Origin: Chitinibacter tainanensis DSM 15459
GTDB taxonomy: Bacteria > Pseudomonadota > Gammaproteobacteria > Burkholderiales > Chitinibacteraceae
Length of the DNA stretch: 64,000 nt
Reading direction: 5' to 3'
Assembly: GCF_000429785.1 (NCBI RefSeq)
Contig: NZ_KE386953.1
Span: forward strand, 301,466 to 365,465
The notes under the pieces are model-generated. The model saw only the letters and a program-made list of their open reading frames with translations, did not search any database and had not been told where the DNA came from. Every line of letters begins with the position of its first letter. The first letter of the stretch is position 1. Positions 9,158 through 18,845 of the stretch are shown one piece after another. A program made the position numbers and the translations under genes.

Positions 9158-11416
9158 TTAGAACTGTTTGCCCAACATAAAGTACAAGGTGGCCTGGTTA
9201 TTGTCGCCATAACTCGCCCCCAGATACACCGGCCCCATAAAGCTGTCGTAGGCCAGATACGCCACCGCACTGAACATCGTATCGCCGGCAATAAAGTCAA
9301 AGGCATCAAAGTTCTTACCGAACTCCAACCCCAGCCCCCAATACGAACCGGTGAGCCAGCTCGTGGGCTGATAATACTGCCATGAGGCATACAGGAAGCG
9401 ATTGGTCAGCCGCTCTTGGTAGCCATAGCTGGACATATTCAAAAAGCCACCCAGCCAGCGGATATCGGTATACAGCGGTGCATTGCCCGTGGTTTCCTGC
9501 CCGCGCAGCGTCAGCTGCCACGCGCCTTTGCCCATCGGGCGCGCCATGCGGTATTCGGCAAACAGGCGGGTATAGTCTTCAAAGCTACCTGGGCTGTCTT
9601 TTAGCGAGATATACCCCTGCAGATTGAGATACTGTCCTTCTTTCGGGAAGAAGTAATTATCCAGCTGATCGTAATGCAGGCTAAGCCGCAGACCATAATC
9701 GCGGCCTGTATCATCATCCAGCGCGCCCAGCCCGACTTGTTTGCTCAGGCGATAATCGTTGAACACCGCCCCGAGGCGCAGCTCGCCGTATTTGGTCAGC
9801 GTCGAGCCCAAATCCACGCCGAAACTATTGCGTTGCACCGAATAACTGGCAATCGGCTCGCCATCGAGCCACAAATCAATCGGCTGATCACGCAGCTGCA
9901 AATAGGGTGACAAAAACACCAGCCCATCCAGCTGCAATGGCTGATAAAACTCGCTCTGCAAGACCTGGCTCGAGCCCAGTTTCAGCAGCGTTTTCCATTC
10001 GGCGCCCAGGGAATTCATCCAGGTGCGGCGATATTGAGCGCTAAAGCTCCACGGGGTGGAATTGCGAAAATCCGAACCAAAGCCCAGCCCCAGATTCAGG
10101 TAATTGGGCCCCCAGCTTTTCTCGATGGGCAATACGGTGAGCTCATCGCCCTGCCCGGCCGGATCGCGGGTTAGCTCGTAATCCAGCTGTGAAAAGTCGC
10201 CACGTGCGTACACGCGCGAGAGATTATCTTGAAATTCGGCGATATCCAGCGGCTCGTTCAGTGGGACATCCAGCTCTTTTTTCACCACTTCCGGGTTCAC
10301 GTGCACGCTGTCTTTCACCTTCACGGCCAACACCGGCTTGGATTGCAGATGTTGCCCCACCCGCTGGGCATCCCAAGCGGCGTATTCGTCGGCCGGCAAG
10401 GCATAGCGCTGTAGCTGGCTGAGCACTTTCAGCGTGGCCAGCTCACCGGCATTGATCAGCTCGGCCGATTTTTTAAAATCGCTGGATGAGAGATTGCCCA
10501 GCGCTGGCGAAATCAGCACATCATCGGCGGTCAGTGATTCAAGCTGCGGCTTCACGTTTTGAATCATCATCAGCCGCGTGTACTGATCAGCAAAGGACAG
10601 CACGCTGGTGAGCTCATCGCGGCGCAAGGGCTCAGAGCCGACATCAATTGCAATCACCACATCGGCGCAGGTTTGCCGCGCCACATCCACCGGCACATTG
10701 CGCACCAAGCCGCCATCGACCAGCAAGCGCTCGCCTTGCAATACCGGCGGAAACACCCCCGGCACCGCCATACTGGCGCGCATGGCGGTGACCAGATCGC
10801 CCTCTTTAAATACCACCATTTCACCAGTGGCCAGATCAGTGGCAATCGCCCGATATGGGATCGGCAGCGCGTCAAAATTGGGCGCGGTGCCGGCAAAAGT
10901 CAGGTCGCGCAGGAAAAACTCGATTTTCTGCGTGCTGATCGCGGCATTGGGCAGTTTGACTTGCAGATCATCGCCAATGCCCAGCTCCAGCGGAATCAGC
11001 GCCAGCGCGTCATCCTGCTTTTTGCGATAAGAGCTCACCTGCCGTGGCAGGGTGGATGACAAGAGATCATCCCAATTAGCTTTGCCAACCCGTGCGGCCA
11101 TGTCGTCCGGCGTGCGGCCGGCGGCATAGGCGGCGCCCACCAGCGAGCCGATACTGGTTCCCACCACACAATCGATCGGAATGCGATTATCCTGCAGCAC
11201 TTTCAGCGCCCCGATATGCGCAAAGCCGCGCGCGCCGCCGCCACCGAGCACCAGCCCGATGCGTGGGCGTTGCCCTTTGGCTGCCCAGGCCGGTGCGCTG
11301 GCATTGCTGCTGGCCTTGCCGGTGGGCTGTGGTTCTTGCGCGTGGGTCGGTGCTACACTGGCGCCGAGCGCGCAGAGCAGCGAAAGCAAAGCCATCCAAG
11401 GCCGGCGTGCCATCAT
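9158..11416 (-). CDS. PlpD-type patatin phospholipase autotransporter (type Vd secretion)
   Basis: 752 residues in the PlpD order. A signal peptide (MMARRPWMALLSLLCALGAS, cleavage near THAQ) is followed by a patatin domain with the oxyanion motif GGGGARG (58-64), nucleophile elbow GTSIG (Ser about 88) and catalytic DGG (Asp about 234). Next come a single POTRA-like segment (about 365-425) and a C-terminal beta-barrel ending in Phe. PlpD of Pseudomonas (about 730 aa) is a lipase fused to its own barrel. All catalytic residues are present, so it is probably active at or outside the outer membrane. Either of two adjacent ATGs (11416, 11413) could start it. Divergent from the GDPD gene. Confidence 0.92.
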   Translation of the reverse strand: MMARRPWMALLSLLCALGASVAPTHAQEPQPTGKASSNASAPAWAAKGQRPRIGLVLGGGGARGFAHIGALKVLQDNRIPIDCVVGTSIGSLVGAAYAAGRTPDDMAARVGKANWDDLLSSTLPRQVSSYRKKQDDALALIPLELGIGDDLQVKLPNAAISTQKIEFFLRDLTFAGTAPNFDALPIPYRAIATDLATGEMVVFKEGDLVTAMRASMAVPGVFPPVLQGERLLVDGGLVRNVPVDVARQTCADVVIAIDVGSEPLRRDELTSVLSFADQYTRLMMIQNVKPQLESLTADDVLISPALGNLSSSDFKKSAELINAGELATLKVLSQLQRYALPADEYAAWDAQRVGQHLQSKPVLAVKVKDSVHVNPEVVKKELDVPLNEPLDIAEFQDNLSRVYARGDFSQLDYELTRDPAGQGDELTVLPIEKSWGPNYLNLGLGFGSDFRNSTPWSFSAQYRRTWMNSLGAEWKTLLKLGSSQVLQSEFYQPLQLDGLVFLSPYLQLRDQPIDLWLDGEPIASYSVQRNSFGVDLGSTLTKYGELRLGAVFNDYRLSKQVGLGALDDDTGRDYGLRLSLHYDQLDNYFFPKEGQYLNLQGYISLKDSPGSFEDYTRLFAEYRMARPMGKGAWQLTLRGQETTGNAPLYTDIRWLGGFLNMSSYGYQERLTNRFLYASWQYYQPTSWLTGSYWGLGLEFGKNFDAFDFIAGDTMFSAVAYLAYDSFMGPVYLGASYGDNNQATLYFMLGKQF

Positions 11417-11481
11417 TGCAGATTCCTGATCGTCATTTTTCTTCGCTGCGGCTTTTTACCGCAGCTTCGAGTGTACCCGAC

Positions 11482-12153
11482 ATGTATTTCATTGCGCATC
11501 GCGGTTGGACCCGCAGTCATCCCGACAACACATTGGCCGCTTTTGCCGCCGCCTGGGCCGCCGGGATGGCCGGCTTTGAGACGGATATCCGGGTTGATCG
11601 CGATGGGCAGGCGATTTTGTTTCATGACCGCACCGCCGCCAACGGCGCCTTGGTGAGCGAGCTCAGCCAGCAAGAACTGAGCGAGATTCAAGGCTACGCA
11701 GTGCCGAGCCTGGCTCAGGCGCTGGCGGCTTTCCCGCAGGCATTCTGGAATCTGGAACTCAAATCCGCCGATAGCCTACCGGCTACGCGCGCGGTGCTGG
11801 CAAGCTTAGCGCAGCCCTTTCATGGCCTGATCAGCTCGTTTCACCACCCGCTGATCCTGACACTGGCGCGCGAAACGCGCCTACCTTGTGCCCTGTTGCT
11901 CGCCAATGCGCCAGTGCGCACGATTGGCCTCTTTACCATGCTGGCCACCGTACCCCGCGCCGTGGGGCTGGTGTTTGATTATGAAATCGCCAACGCGGCG
12001 CAAATCAGCGAGCTGAGCCGCAATCAGGTGCCCTGCTGGCTATATGGCGTACAGCACCCAAGCGAATATGCGGCAGTGCTGAGCTGGCCGCTGGCGGGTT
12101 TGATTAGCGATCAAACCGAGCAACTACCGGGCCTGAGCCCCCGCCCCGCCTAA
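11482..12153 (+). CDS. glycerophosphodiester phosphodiesterase family protein
   Basis: 223 residues starting MYFIAHRGWTRSHPDNTLAAF; the frame is open further upstream, but that part is opposite the patatin gene. The catalytic HRG, FETDIRVDRDGQAILFHD (metal-binding Glu-Asp and His) and ELK motifs of GDPD enzymes are present. Substrates are glycerophosphodiesters, giving glycerol-3-phosphate. No signal peptide, so probably cytoplasmic like UgpQ. It is divergent from a phospholipase gene 65 bp away, a pairing that would suit consecutive steps of phospholipid breakdown, though this is inference. Confidence 0.9.
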   Translation: MYFIAHRGWTRSHPDNTLAAFAAAWAAGMAGFETDIRVDRDGQAILFHDRTAANGALVSELSQQELSEIQGYAVPSLAQALAAFPQAFWNLELKSADSLPATRAVLASLAQPFHGLISSFHHPLILTLARETRLPCALLLANAPVRTIGLFTMLATVPRAVGLVFDYEIANAAQISELSRNQVPCWLYGVQHPSEYAAVLSWPLAGLISDQTEQLPGLSPRPA

Positions 12154-12212
12154 GTACCGCGCCGGCCTGCGTTGCTGGCCAGCTGGCGCATGGATGCAAA
12201 TGGGGCACGAGT

Positions 12213-12668
12213 TTATTGCTTGCCGGTGCTACCAAAGCCGCCTTCGCCGCGGCTAGAGGCGCCAAATTCATCCACCAAATTAAAGCCCACCTGCACCACT
12301 GGCACGATAATCAGCTGCGCAATCCGCTCCAGCGGCTGGATGGTAAAGCTGCTGCTGCCGCGATTCCATACCGACACAAACAGCTGGCCTTGATAATCCG
12401 AATCGATCAGGCCCACCAGATTGCCCAACACGATGCCGTGCTTATGGCCTAACCCCGAGCGCGGCAAAATCATGGCCGCCAGGCTCGGGTCATCAAGGTG
12501 AATCGCCATCCCAGTCGGGATCAGCGTGGTGGCGCCGGGCGCCAGCTCCAGCGGAGCATCAAGGCAGGCGCGCAGATCGAGCCCGGCCGAGCCAGGCGTG
12601 GCATAGGCGGGCAAATTGTCATGCAGGCGTTGATCGAGAATTTTGACATCAATGACGGGTTGGCTCAT
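12213..12668 (-). CDS. dut: deoxyuridine 5'-triphosphate nucleotidohydrolase
   Basis: 151 residues with the five dUTPase motifs: [44 protein letters not shown] and the flexible C-terminal [10 protein letters not shown] homotrimer that hydrolyses dUTP to dUMP and keeps uracil out of DNA. It follows coaBC by 101 bp on the same strand, the common proteobacterial coaBC-dut order. The short gap between them contains GAGGTA-TT-TACCTC (near 12682-12695) and an AT-rich stretch. Confidence 0.97.
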   Translation of the reverse strand: MSQPVIDVKILDQRLHDNLPAYATPGSAGLDLRACLDAPLELAPGATTLIPTGMAIHLDDPSLAAMILPRSGLGHKHGIVLGNLVGLIDSDYQGQLFVSVWNRGSSSFTIQPLERIAQLIIVPVVQVGFNLVDEFGASSRGEGGFGSTGKQ

Positions 12669-12769
12669 TACAATACTCCAGCGAGGTATTTACCTCAAAA
12701 TCAATTAATTAATAACTTAGCTGGCAATACCCCAAGGGGGAGCGCAGCATAAATGGGGTGGGCCAGCAC

Positions 12770-13969
12770 TTAGTCGCGGCGATACTCCGGCAGCAGCCGC
12801 GCAATATGCGCCACCAGCTTGCGGGCGATTTCGATTTTGGGTGCCGAATGCAGGCGGGTTTCGCCATGATCATCCAGCAGCACCACTTCATTGGTATCCG
12901 CCCCGAAAGCGGTTTGCACCAGATTGGCCACCAGCAGCGGCAGCTTTTTACGCTGGCGCTTGGCTTCGGCATACTCCAGCAGGTTTTCCGACTCGGCGGC
13001 AAAACCGACACAGAATGGCGCCTGCTCGCGGGCGGAAACCCCCGCGAGGATATCCGGGTTTGGTGCCAATTCCAGCGTGAGAATATGGGCGTCTTTTTTG
13101 ATTTTCTGCTCGGACGGGTTGAGCACGTAATAATCAGCCACCGCCGCCACGCCAATGAAAATATCTGCGCGCGCCACTTCAGCTTCCACCGCGGCCAACA
13201 TTTGCTGCGCCGATTTCACATTGATGCGCCGCGCACCAATCGGCGTAGGCAGGCTGGTTTCGCCCGACACCAGCACCACTTCGGCGCCCGCCTCGTAAGC
13301 TGCGCGGGCAATCGCGTAGCCCATTTTGCCGCTGCTGACATTGGTGATCCCGCGCACGGCATCAATGCGCTCAAAGGTGGGCCCAGCGGTAATCAGCACG
13401 CGCTGGCCACTCAGGGCTTTGGGCTGCAGCGCCGCCTCGAGTAATTCAAACAGTTGCTCGGCTTCGAGCATGCGGCCATCACCCACTTCACCGCAGGCCT
13501 GCTCGCCATGCCCGGGGCCGAGAATCGTAATGCCATCGGCTTTTAATTGCGCGATATTGCGCTGATTGGGCGGGTTTTCCCACATTTGCCGATTCATCGC
13601 CGGCGCTACCAGCAGCGGGCAATCGCGCGCGGCCAGCAAAGTGGTCAGCAAATCATCGCACAAGCCATTGGCGAGCTTGGCCAGCAGATCAGCCGAGGCC
13701 GGCGCCACCAGCACCGCCGCCGCGCCGCGGGTGAGATCAATGTGCGGCATATTATTCGGCCGGCGCGGATCCCACTGATCCGTGTAGACCAGATTGCCAC
13801 TCAGGGCTTGAAAGGTCACCGGGCCGACGAAGTGGGTGGCTGCTTCGGTCATCACCACATGCACATCGTAGCCGGCCTTTACGAGCAGACGGGTGAGCTC
13901 GGCCGATTTATACGCCGCCACCCCGCCGCTCACGCCCAGCACGATTTTTTTCTTTGGATTCGGGCTCAC
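12770..13969 (-). CDS. coaBC: bifunctional phosphopantothenoylcysteine decarboxylase/synthetase
   Basis: 399 residues. The N-terminal flavoprotein CoaC domain (KKIVLGVSGGVAAYKSAEL, catalytic His in NMPHIDL, PAMNRQMWENP substrate clamp) is fused to the C-terminal CoaB synthetase (VLITAGPTFERIDAVRGITN, SSGKMGYAIA, KIKKD). Two steps of coenzyme A synthesis from 4'-phosphopantothenate. Divergent from radC with about 53 bp between starts, and upstream of dut on the same strand. Confidence 0.97.
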   Translation of the reverse strand: MSPNPKKKIVLGVSGGVAAYKSAELTRLLVKAGYDVHVVMTEAATHFVGPVTFQALSGNLVYTDQWDPRRPNNMPHIDLTRGAAAVLVAPASADLLAKLANGLCDDLLTTLLAARDCPLLVAPAMNRQMWENPPNQRNIAQLKADGITILGPGHGEQACGEVGDGRMLEAEQLFELLEAALQPKALSGQRVLITAGPTFERIDAVRGITNVSSGKMGYAIARAAYEAGAEVVLVSGETSLPTPIGARRINVKSAQQMLAAVEAEVARADIFIGVAAVADYYVLNPSEQKIKKDAHILTLELAPNPDILAGVSAREQAPFCVGFAAESENLLEYAEAKRQRKKLPLLVANLVQTAFGADTNEVVLLDDHGETRLHSAPKIEIARKLVAHIARLLPEYRRD

Positions 13970-14022
13970 GTCCTGCGCGCCTTTTGCTAGAAAGAATCGT
14001 CTAGTTTACCGAAAAAAAGCCC

Positions 14023-14697
14023 ATGTCGATCAGCGATTGGCCCAGCGAAAGTCGCCCGCGCGAGAAATTGTTGCAGCGCGGCGCCAGCGCCCTTAGCGAT
14101 GCTGAGCTCTTGGCGATTTTTTTGCGGGTGGGCTTGCCCGGCAAATCGGCGGTGGAGCTCGCGCAAGATTTACTCAGCCATTTTGGCTCGCTGCAGGCGC
14201 TGTTTGCCGCCAGCCTGAGCGATTTTGCGCCGATAGCCGGCGTGGGCGACGCCAAATACGCGCAGCTGCAAGCGGTGCTGGAAATGAGCCGCCGTGCGCT
14301 GAGCGAAGAGCTAGCCCAGCGCGATGCCTTGCATAATCCGACCGCTGTGCGCGATTTGCTGCGTTTGCGGCTACGCGGTTTGGCGCAGGAAGAATTTCAT
14401 GTCTTGCTACTCGATAGCGGCTACCGGCTGATCCGCGCCGAGGTACTCAGCAAAGGCACCCTTGCTCAAACCCATGTTTATCCGCGCGAACTCGCCCGAC
14501 TGGCACTGCAATACCATGCCGCGGCAGTAATTGTGGCGCACAACCACCCCAGCGGGCAGGCCGAGCCTTCAGCCGCCGATCTGCAGCTCACCCGCCAATT
14601 ACAGGCCGCGCTGCAGCTCTTGGAGATCCAGCTCCTGGATCATTTCATCGTTGCCGCTCATCAGGTGGTGTCCTTGGCCGAACGCGGCGCGCTATAA
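14023..14697 (+). CDS. radC: RadC family JAB1/MPN protein
   Basis: 224 residues. N-terminal helix-hairpin-helix-like region ([36 protein letters not shown]) then the MPN domain with the JAMM zinc motif [20 protein letters not shown]. Despite the name, a direct role in DNA repair is not established for the family. A standalone chromosomal copy, divergent from coaBC, as is common in proteobacteria. Confidence 0.95.
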   Translation: MSISDWPSESRPREKLLQRGASALSDAELLAIFLRVGLPGKSAVELAQDLLSHFGSLQALFAASLSDFAPIAGVGDAKYAQLQAVLEMSRRALSEELAQRDALHNPTAVRDLLRLRLRGLAQEEFHVLLLDSGYRLIRAEVLSKGTLAQTHVYPRELARLALQYHAAAVIVAHNHPSGQAEPSAADLQLTRQLQAALQLLEIQLLDHFIVAAHQVVSLAERGAL

Positions 14698-14758
14698 CTC
14701 GCGGCCAGGCTGCCGATAGCGCTGATAGGGGCATATCGCCGCCCCAGCGGAGCCGACC

Positions 14759-15739
14759 ATGCGTATCACCGAGAGCCAACTGCAATTGAGTGCCCAGCGC
14801 CAATTTAGCCAGCAGCGCAGTGAAAAATTATCGCTGCAATATCAACCCCCACGGCCCAGCGCCCCTGCCAGCAGCACGGTCGACATCTCCGCCCCGGCCC
14901 GCGTGCAGGAAGAATTACAAGCCGCCATCGATAACGACCCACGGCTCAAGCTGATACGCTCGCTTTTGGAAATTATGCTCGGCGAATCCATTACCCTCAC
15001 CGAGTATCACCCCAAAGATCAATCCAAACCAAGCACCGAAAGCAATACCCCCACCACCTTAGATGAAGGCGGTTTTATTCTGCATTACGCCGCCGAGGAA
15101 CAAGAACAGGAAAGCACCCAGTACGCCGCCAGCGGCACCATTGAAACCAGCGATGGCATGCACATCAGCTTTAGCGCCGAATTAAGCCTCAGCCGGCAAT
15201 TTCAGCGCAGCGTCACGCTGGATGTCGCCACCGGCAGCGCGGCGCGGCCGAAAAAAGACCCCTTGGTGCTCAACTACGCCGCGCCGGCGGCAACGCTAAG
15301 CCCGCAAACTTTCCAGTTCGATCTGGATCAGGATGGCCGCCGCGAGACCATCAGCCTGCTTAATCATGGCAGCGCGTATCTGGCGCTCGATCGCAATCAG
15401 GATGGCAAAATCAATCATGGTGGCGAGCTATTTGGCGCGAAAAGCGGCAATGGCTTTGCTGATCTCGCCCAATTTGATCAGGACCGCAATGGCTGGATTG
15501 ATGAAGGCGACGCCGTATTTGGCGAGCTGAAACTCTGGCTCAAAGACGCCAGCGGCAATGATCAATTGCAATCGCTGGCGCAGGCCCAGATTGGCGCGCT
15601 GTATCTGGGCTACGCCAAAGCCGATTTTGATCTGAATGACGGGCAAAACCGCAATCTAGGGCAGCTGCGCGCCAGTGGCATTTACCTGCGCGAAAATGGC
15701 CAGGCCGGCAGCATGCAGCAGCTTGATCTCAGCGTTTAA
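14759..15739 (+). CDS. EF-hand-type calcium-binding protein of unknown function
   Basis: 326 residues, not assigned to a named family. No signal peptide is visible; the N-terminal 60 residues are Gln/Ser-rich. The C-terminal third holds EF-hand-like loops: DLDQDGRRE (about 188), DRNQDGKINHGGELFG (about 211) and DQDRNGWIDEGD (about 241), followed by ELKLWLKDASG. This ELFG...FADL...D.NGWID...LWLKD pattern is familiar from large bacterial calcium-binding secreted proteins, but here it forms a short standalone protein. GCGGAG lies eight bases before the ATG. The upstream neighbour radC is unrelated. Calcium binding is likely; cell location and role are unknown. Confidence 0.75.
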   Translation: MRITESQLQLSAQRQFSQQRSEKLSLQYQPPRPSAPASSTVDISAPARVQEELQAAIDNDPRLKLIRSLLEIMLGESITLTEYHPKDQSKPSTESNTPTTLDEGGFILHYAAEEQEQESTQYAASGTIETSDGMHISFSAELSLSRQFQRSVTLDVATGSAARPKKDPLVLNYAAPAATLSPQTFQFDLDQDGRRETISLLNHGSAYLALDRNQDGKINHGGELFGAKSGNGFADLAQFDQDRNGWIDEGDAVFGELKLWLKDASGNDQLQSLAQAQIGALYLGYAKADFDLNDGQNRNLGQLRASGIYLRENGQAGSMQQLDLSV

Positions 15740-15877
15740 AACAATTTCAATCAATCACTTACAGCCATCTACAGGAATACCCCAGTATTTATTTTGCATA
15801 CGTCCTCGCAAGATAAGCGCACGCAGGTGCCGTGCGTCTGCCCACACCACTGAACACGCTTGGACTCGATTCCCATC

Positions 15878-17077
15878 ATGAAAAAAAATGCTGCCTACAG
15901 CCTGATTGCAGCCGCCATTACCGGCCTTGCTGCGTGCAAACAACAAACCCAAACACCAGCGGCCGATGCCAGCGCGCCACAAGCGGCCGCCGAAACCGCG
16001 ACCGACGTGATCAAGATCGGCCATGTGGCCGCCCTGACCGGCCCCGCCGCACATTTTGGTAAAGACAATGAAAACGGCGTGAAGCTGGCGATCGACGAGA
16101 TCAACGCGGCAGGCGGCGTAGATATCGGCGGCAAGAAAATGAAGCTGGAAATGCTGTCGGAAGATGATCAGGGCGATCCGAAAACCGCAACGACCGTGGC
16201 GCAGCGCTTTGTCGATCAAAAAGTGGCAGGCGTAATTGGCCACATGAATTCAGGCACGACGATTCCAGCCTCGAAAATTTACTCCGATGCCGGCATTGCG
16301 CAGATTTCACCCTCAGCCACCGCGGTGGCCTACACCGCACAAGGCTTTAAAACCGCCTTCCGCGTGATGGCCAATGATGCGCAGCAAGGTAAGGTGCTGG
16401 GCGAATATGCCGTGAAACTGGGCGCGAAAAAAATCGCTATCGTGGATGACCGTACCGCCTACGGTCAGGGCTTGGCCGATGAATTTGAAAAAGCTGCCAA
16501 AGCCGCTGGCGCGCAAATCGTTAAGCGCGAATTCACCAGCAACAACGAAACCGATTTCAATGCCCTGCTGACCGGCATTAAGGGCACGCAGCCTGATCTG
16601 ATTTTCTACGGTGGCATGGATGCGCAAGCGGCGCCGCTGAAAAAACAAGCCAAAAAACTGGGCATTAACGCCCAAGTCATGGGTGGCGATGGCGCGCAAA
16701 CCCCTGAATTTATCAAACTGGCCGGCGCGGATGCTGAAGGCATGCTGGCCACGAGCCCAGGCACGCCTAAAGACCAATTGGCTGGCGGCAAAGCATTCCT
16801 GGATAAATTCAAAACCAAGTTTGGCAATGAAGTGCAGCTGTATTCACCGTATTGCTATGACTCGGTGAAAATCATGGTGCAAGCCATGCAAGAAGCCGGC
16901 TCAGCTGAGCCAGCCAAATACCTGCCGAAACTCGCTGCGATCAAATATCAAGGCGTTACTGGCCCGATCAGCTTTGATGCCAAAGGCGATATCAACAATG
17001 GCGCGATCACGGTTTACAGCGTGAAAAACGGCAAGTGGGAAATCGTAGAAGTGGTTGGTGGCGCCGTGGCGAAATAA
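15878..17077 (+). CDS. branched-chain amino acid-type ABC substrate-binding lipoprotein, paralogue 1
   Basis: 399 residues from MKKNAAYSL (start 15878). The signal peptide ends in a lipobox (TGLAAC, Cys about 20), then an Ala/Gln-rich linker, then a Peripla_BP_6 (LivJ/LivK-like) fold: IKIGHVAALTGPAAHFGKDN, DDQGDPKTATTVAQRF, SGTTIPASKIY and NDAQQGKVLGEYA. It binds a solute for an ABC importer, but no permease or ATPase genes lie nearby, so the ligand is only guessed at (amino acids by family). A strong terminator follows. The second copy at 17486-18691 is close to identical over the mature domain. Confidence 0.92.
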   Translation: MKKNAAYSLIAAAITGLAACKQQTQTPAADASAPQAAAETATDVIKIGHVAALTGPAAHFGKDNENGVKLAIDEINAAGGVDIGGKKMKLEMLSEDDQGDPKTATTVAQRFVDQKVAGVIGHMNSGTTIPASKIYSDAGIAQISPSATAVAYTAQGFKTAFRVMANDAQQGKVLGEYAVKLGAKKIAIVDDRTAYGQGLADEFEKAAKAAGAQIVKREFTSNNETDFNALLTGIKGTQPDLIFYGGMDAQAAPLKKQAKKLGINAQVMGGDGAQTPEFIKLAGADAEGMLATSPGTPKDQLAGGKAFLDKFKTKFGNEVQLYSPYCYDSVKIMVQAMQEAGSAEPAKYLPKLAAIKYQGVTGPISFDAKGDINNGAITVYSVKNGKWEIVEVVGGAVAK

Positions 17078-17098
17078 CCGCCCGCAAGCATTAGCGCT

Positions 17099-17128
17099 AA
17101 AAAAGGGAGCCAGCTGGCTCCCTTTTTT
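17099..17128 (+). terminator. Rho-independent terminator after binding protein 1
   Basis: GGGAGCC-AGCT-GGCTCCC stem (17105-17122) flanked by six A and six T. It separates the two tandem binding-protein genes into independent transcripts. Confidence 0.9.
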
Positions 17129-17485
17129 ATGGTCATTCGTCGCATTAGTGCAACATTTAGCCACTTTGGCTGTCGCGACAACACCCACCCAAAAACTTAC
17201 ACACGACGAAACCATCACTTGCAGTCCGGTATTCTGCAGCGCAGCTGCGATGCGCCCTTGCGGCCAGTTTTCACCTTACAGTGTTAGCGTTTAAAACTGT
17301 TATGGTTGATTTTGCACACTACTGTTGCGGTGCAACTACAGGATTATCCTTATTCAATGGGCTACATTGCTAAGGGGATATTTGTGCCTTCTAATGCATT
17401 CACGCACTCATGCGCCGCATTGGAATAAGTCGGTACACATGAATATCGCGCAACCAAACAAACACACCCTTGGGGATACTTCGAC
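17129..17485. other. 357 bp gap between the tandem binding-protein genes
   Basis: No gene seen. This must hold the promoter and leader of the second binding-protein gene; GGGG 9-12 bases before its ATG serves as ribosome binding site. A TTGCAC...GTGCAA inverted pair (about 17310-17335) is present. I could not fix a -35/-10 pair with confidence. Confidence 0.4.
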
Positions 17486-18691
17486 ATGACAATCGCCCGT
17501 TACAGCCTGATCGCTGCCGCCATTGTGGCCATGACCGCATGCGGCAAACAAGAACCCGCCGCCGCTCCGGAAGCGGCCAGCCAGCCAGCGGCCAAAGCCG
17601 AAGCCGCCCCAGCCGGTGACATCATCAAAATCGGTCACGCCGCGCCACTAACCGGCAATATCGCCCACCTGGGTAAAGACAATGAAAATGGCGTGAAAAT
17701 GGCCATTGATGAAATCAACGAAGCCGGCGGTGTGGATATCGGCGGCAAAAAAATGAAACTGGAAATGGTGTCGGAAGACGACCAGGCCGATCCGAAAACC
17801 GCTACCACCGTGGCCCAGCGTTTTGTTGATCAGAAAGTTGCCGGCGTGATCGGCCACCTGAATTCTGGTACCACCATCCCTGCTTCGAAAATTTACTCGG
17901 ATGCGGGCATTGCCCAAATTTCACCATCGGCCACCGCAGTAGCCTACACCGCACAAGGCTTTAAAACCGCCTTCCGCGTGATGGCCAACGATGCACAGCA
18001 AGGTAAAGTGCTGGGCGAATACGCCGTGAAACTGGGGGCGAAAAAGGTAGCCATCATCGATGACCGTACAGCATATGGTCAGGGCTTGGCCGACGAATTT
18101 GAAAAAGCCGCCAAAGCTGCGGGCGCTGAAGTGGTGAAACGTGAATTCACCACTAATCAGGAAACCGACTTCAACGCGATCCTGACCAGCATCAAGGGTG
18201 CTAAACCTGATCTGATTTTCTACGGCGGCATGGATGCGCAAGCAGCGCCACTGAAAAAACAAGCCAAGAAACTGGGTCTGAACGCCAAAGTGATGGGCGG
18301 TGACGGCACACAAACCCCAGAATTCATCAAACTGGCTGGCGCAGATGCCGAAGGTATGATTTCTTCTTCACCAGGCATGCCAAAAGACAAACTGGCTGGC
18401 GGTCAAGCTTTCCTGGATAAATTCAAAGCCAAGTTTGGCACCGAAGTACAGCTGTACGCCCCATACTGCTACGACGCAGTCAAAGTAATGGTAGCGGCGA
18501 TGCAAAAAGCGGGCTCGGCTGATCCTGCTAAGTACCTGCCAGAACTGGCCAAAACCGACTACCAAGGCGTAACCGGCTCGGTGACTTTTGATGAGAAAGG
18601 CGACATCAAAAACGGTGCGATTGCCCTTTACACCGTGAAAGGCGGCAAGTGGGAAACACTGGAAGTGGTCGGTGGTGGCGCAGCGAAATAA
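17486..18691 (+). CDS. branched-chain amino acid-type ABC substrate-binding lipoprotein, paralogue 2
   Basis: 401 residues. Lipobox AMTAC (Cys about 19), Ala/Pro/Glu-rich linker, and the same Peripla_BP_6 domain as the preceding gene; from residue about 45 on the two proteins are identical at most positions, including long exact blocks (for example GYAVKLGAKK-type and NDAQQGKVLGEYA segments). Signal peptides and linkers differ more. Tandem duplication with its own promoter and terminator suggests separate expression or slightly different ligands. No ABC permease or ATPase in the window. Confidence 0.92.
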   Translation: MTIARYSLIAAAIVAMTACGKQEPAAAPEAASQPAAKAEAAPAGDIIKIGHAAPLTGNIAHLGKDNENGVKMAIDEINEAGGVDIGGKKMKLEMVSEDDQADPKTATTVAQRFVDQKVAGVIGHLNSGTTIPASKIYSDAGIAQISPSATAVAYTAQGFKTAFRVMANDAQQGKVLGEYAVKLGAKKVAIIDDRTAYGQGLADEFEKAAKAAGAEVVKREFTTNQETDFNAILTSIKGAKPDLIFYGGMDAQAAPLKKQAKKLGLNAKVMGGDGTQTPEFIKLAGADAEGMISSSPGMPKDKLAGGQAFLDKFKAKFGTEVQLYAPYCYDAVKVMVAAMQKAGSADPAKYLPELAKTDYQGVTGSVTFDEKGDIKNGAIALYTVKGGKWETLEVVGGGAAK

Positions 18692-18725
18692 GTCGTGCAC
18701 CGCACCCGCTAGCGGGTAATAGCAA

Positions 18726-18749
18726 GGGAGGCGTTTAGCCTCCCTTTTT
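18726..18749 (+). terminator. Rho-independent terminator after binding protein 2
   Basis: GGGAGGC-GTTTA-GCCTCCC stem followed by five T, 30 bases after the stop codon. Confidence 0.88.
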
Positions 18750-18794
18750 AATTGCGCACGCAACAGTGCTCAAGTTCGCTTGAATAGCAGCAAT

Positions 18795-18824
18795 AAAAAA
18801 CGCCATCCTGCGATGGCGTTTTTT
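18795..18824. terminator. bidirectional terminator between convergent genes
   Basis: AAAAAACGCCATC-CTGC-GATGGCGTTTTTT, with A- and T-runs on either side, placed between the plus-strand binding protein and the minus-strand DUF3460 gene. Confidence 0.9.
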
Positions 18825-18845
18825 ATTGGGCCGACTTAACCGCGC

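Noticed and set aside
11092-11481. Longer N-terminus for the GDPD protein
   Set aside because: This part lies opposite the patatin gene and does not resemble GDPD; the HRG motif follows directly on the ATG at 11482.
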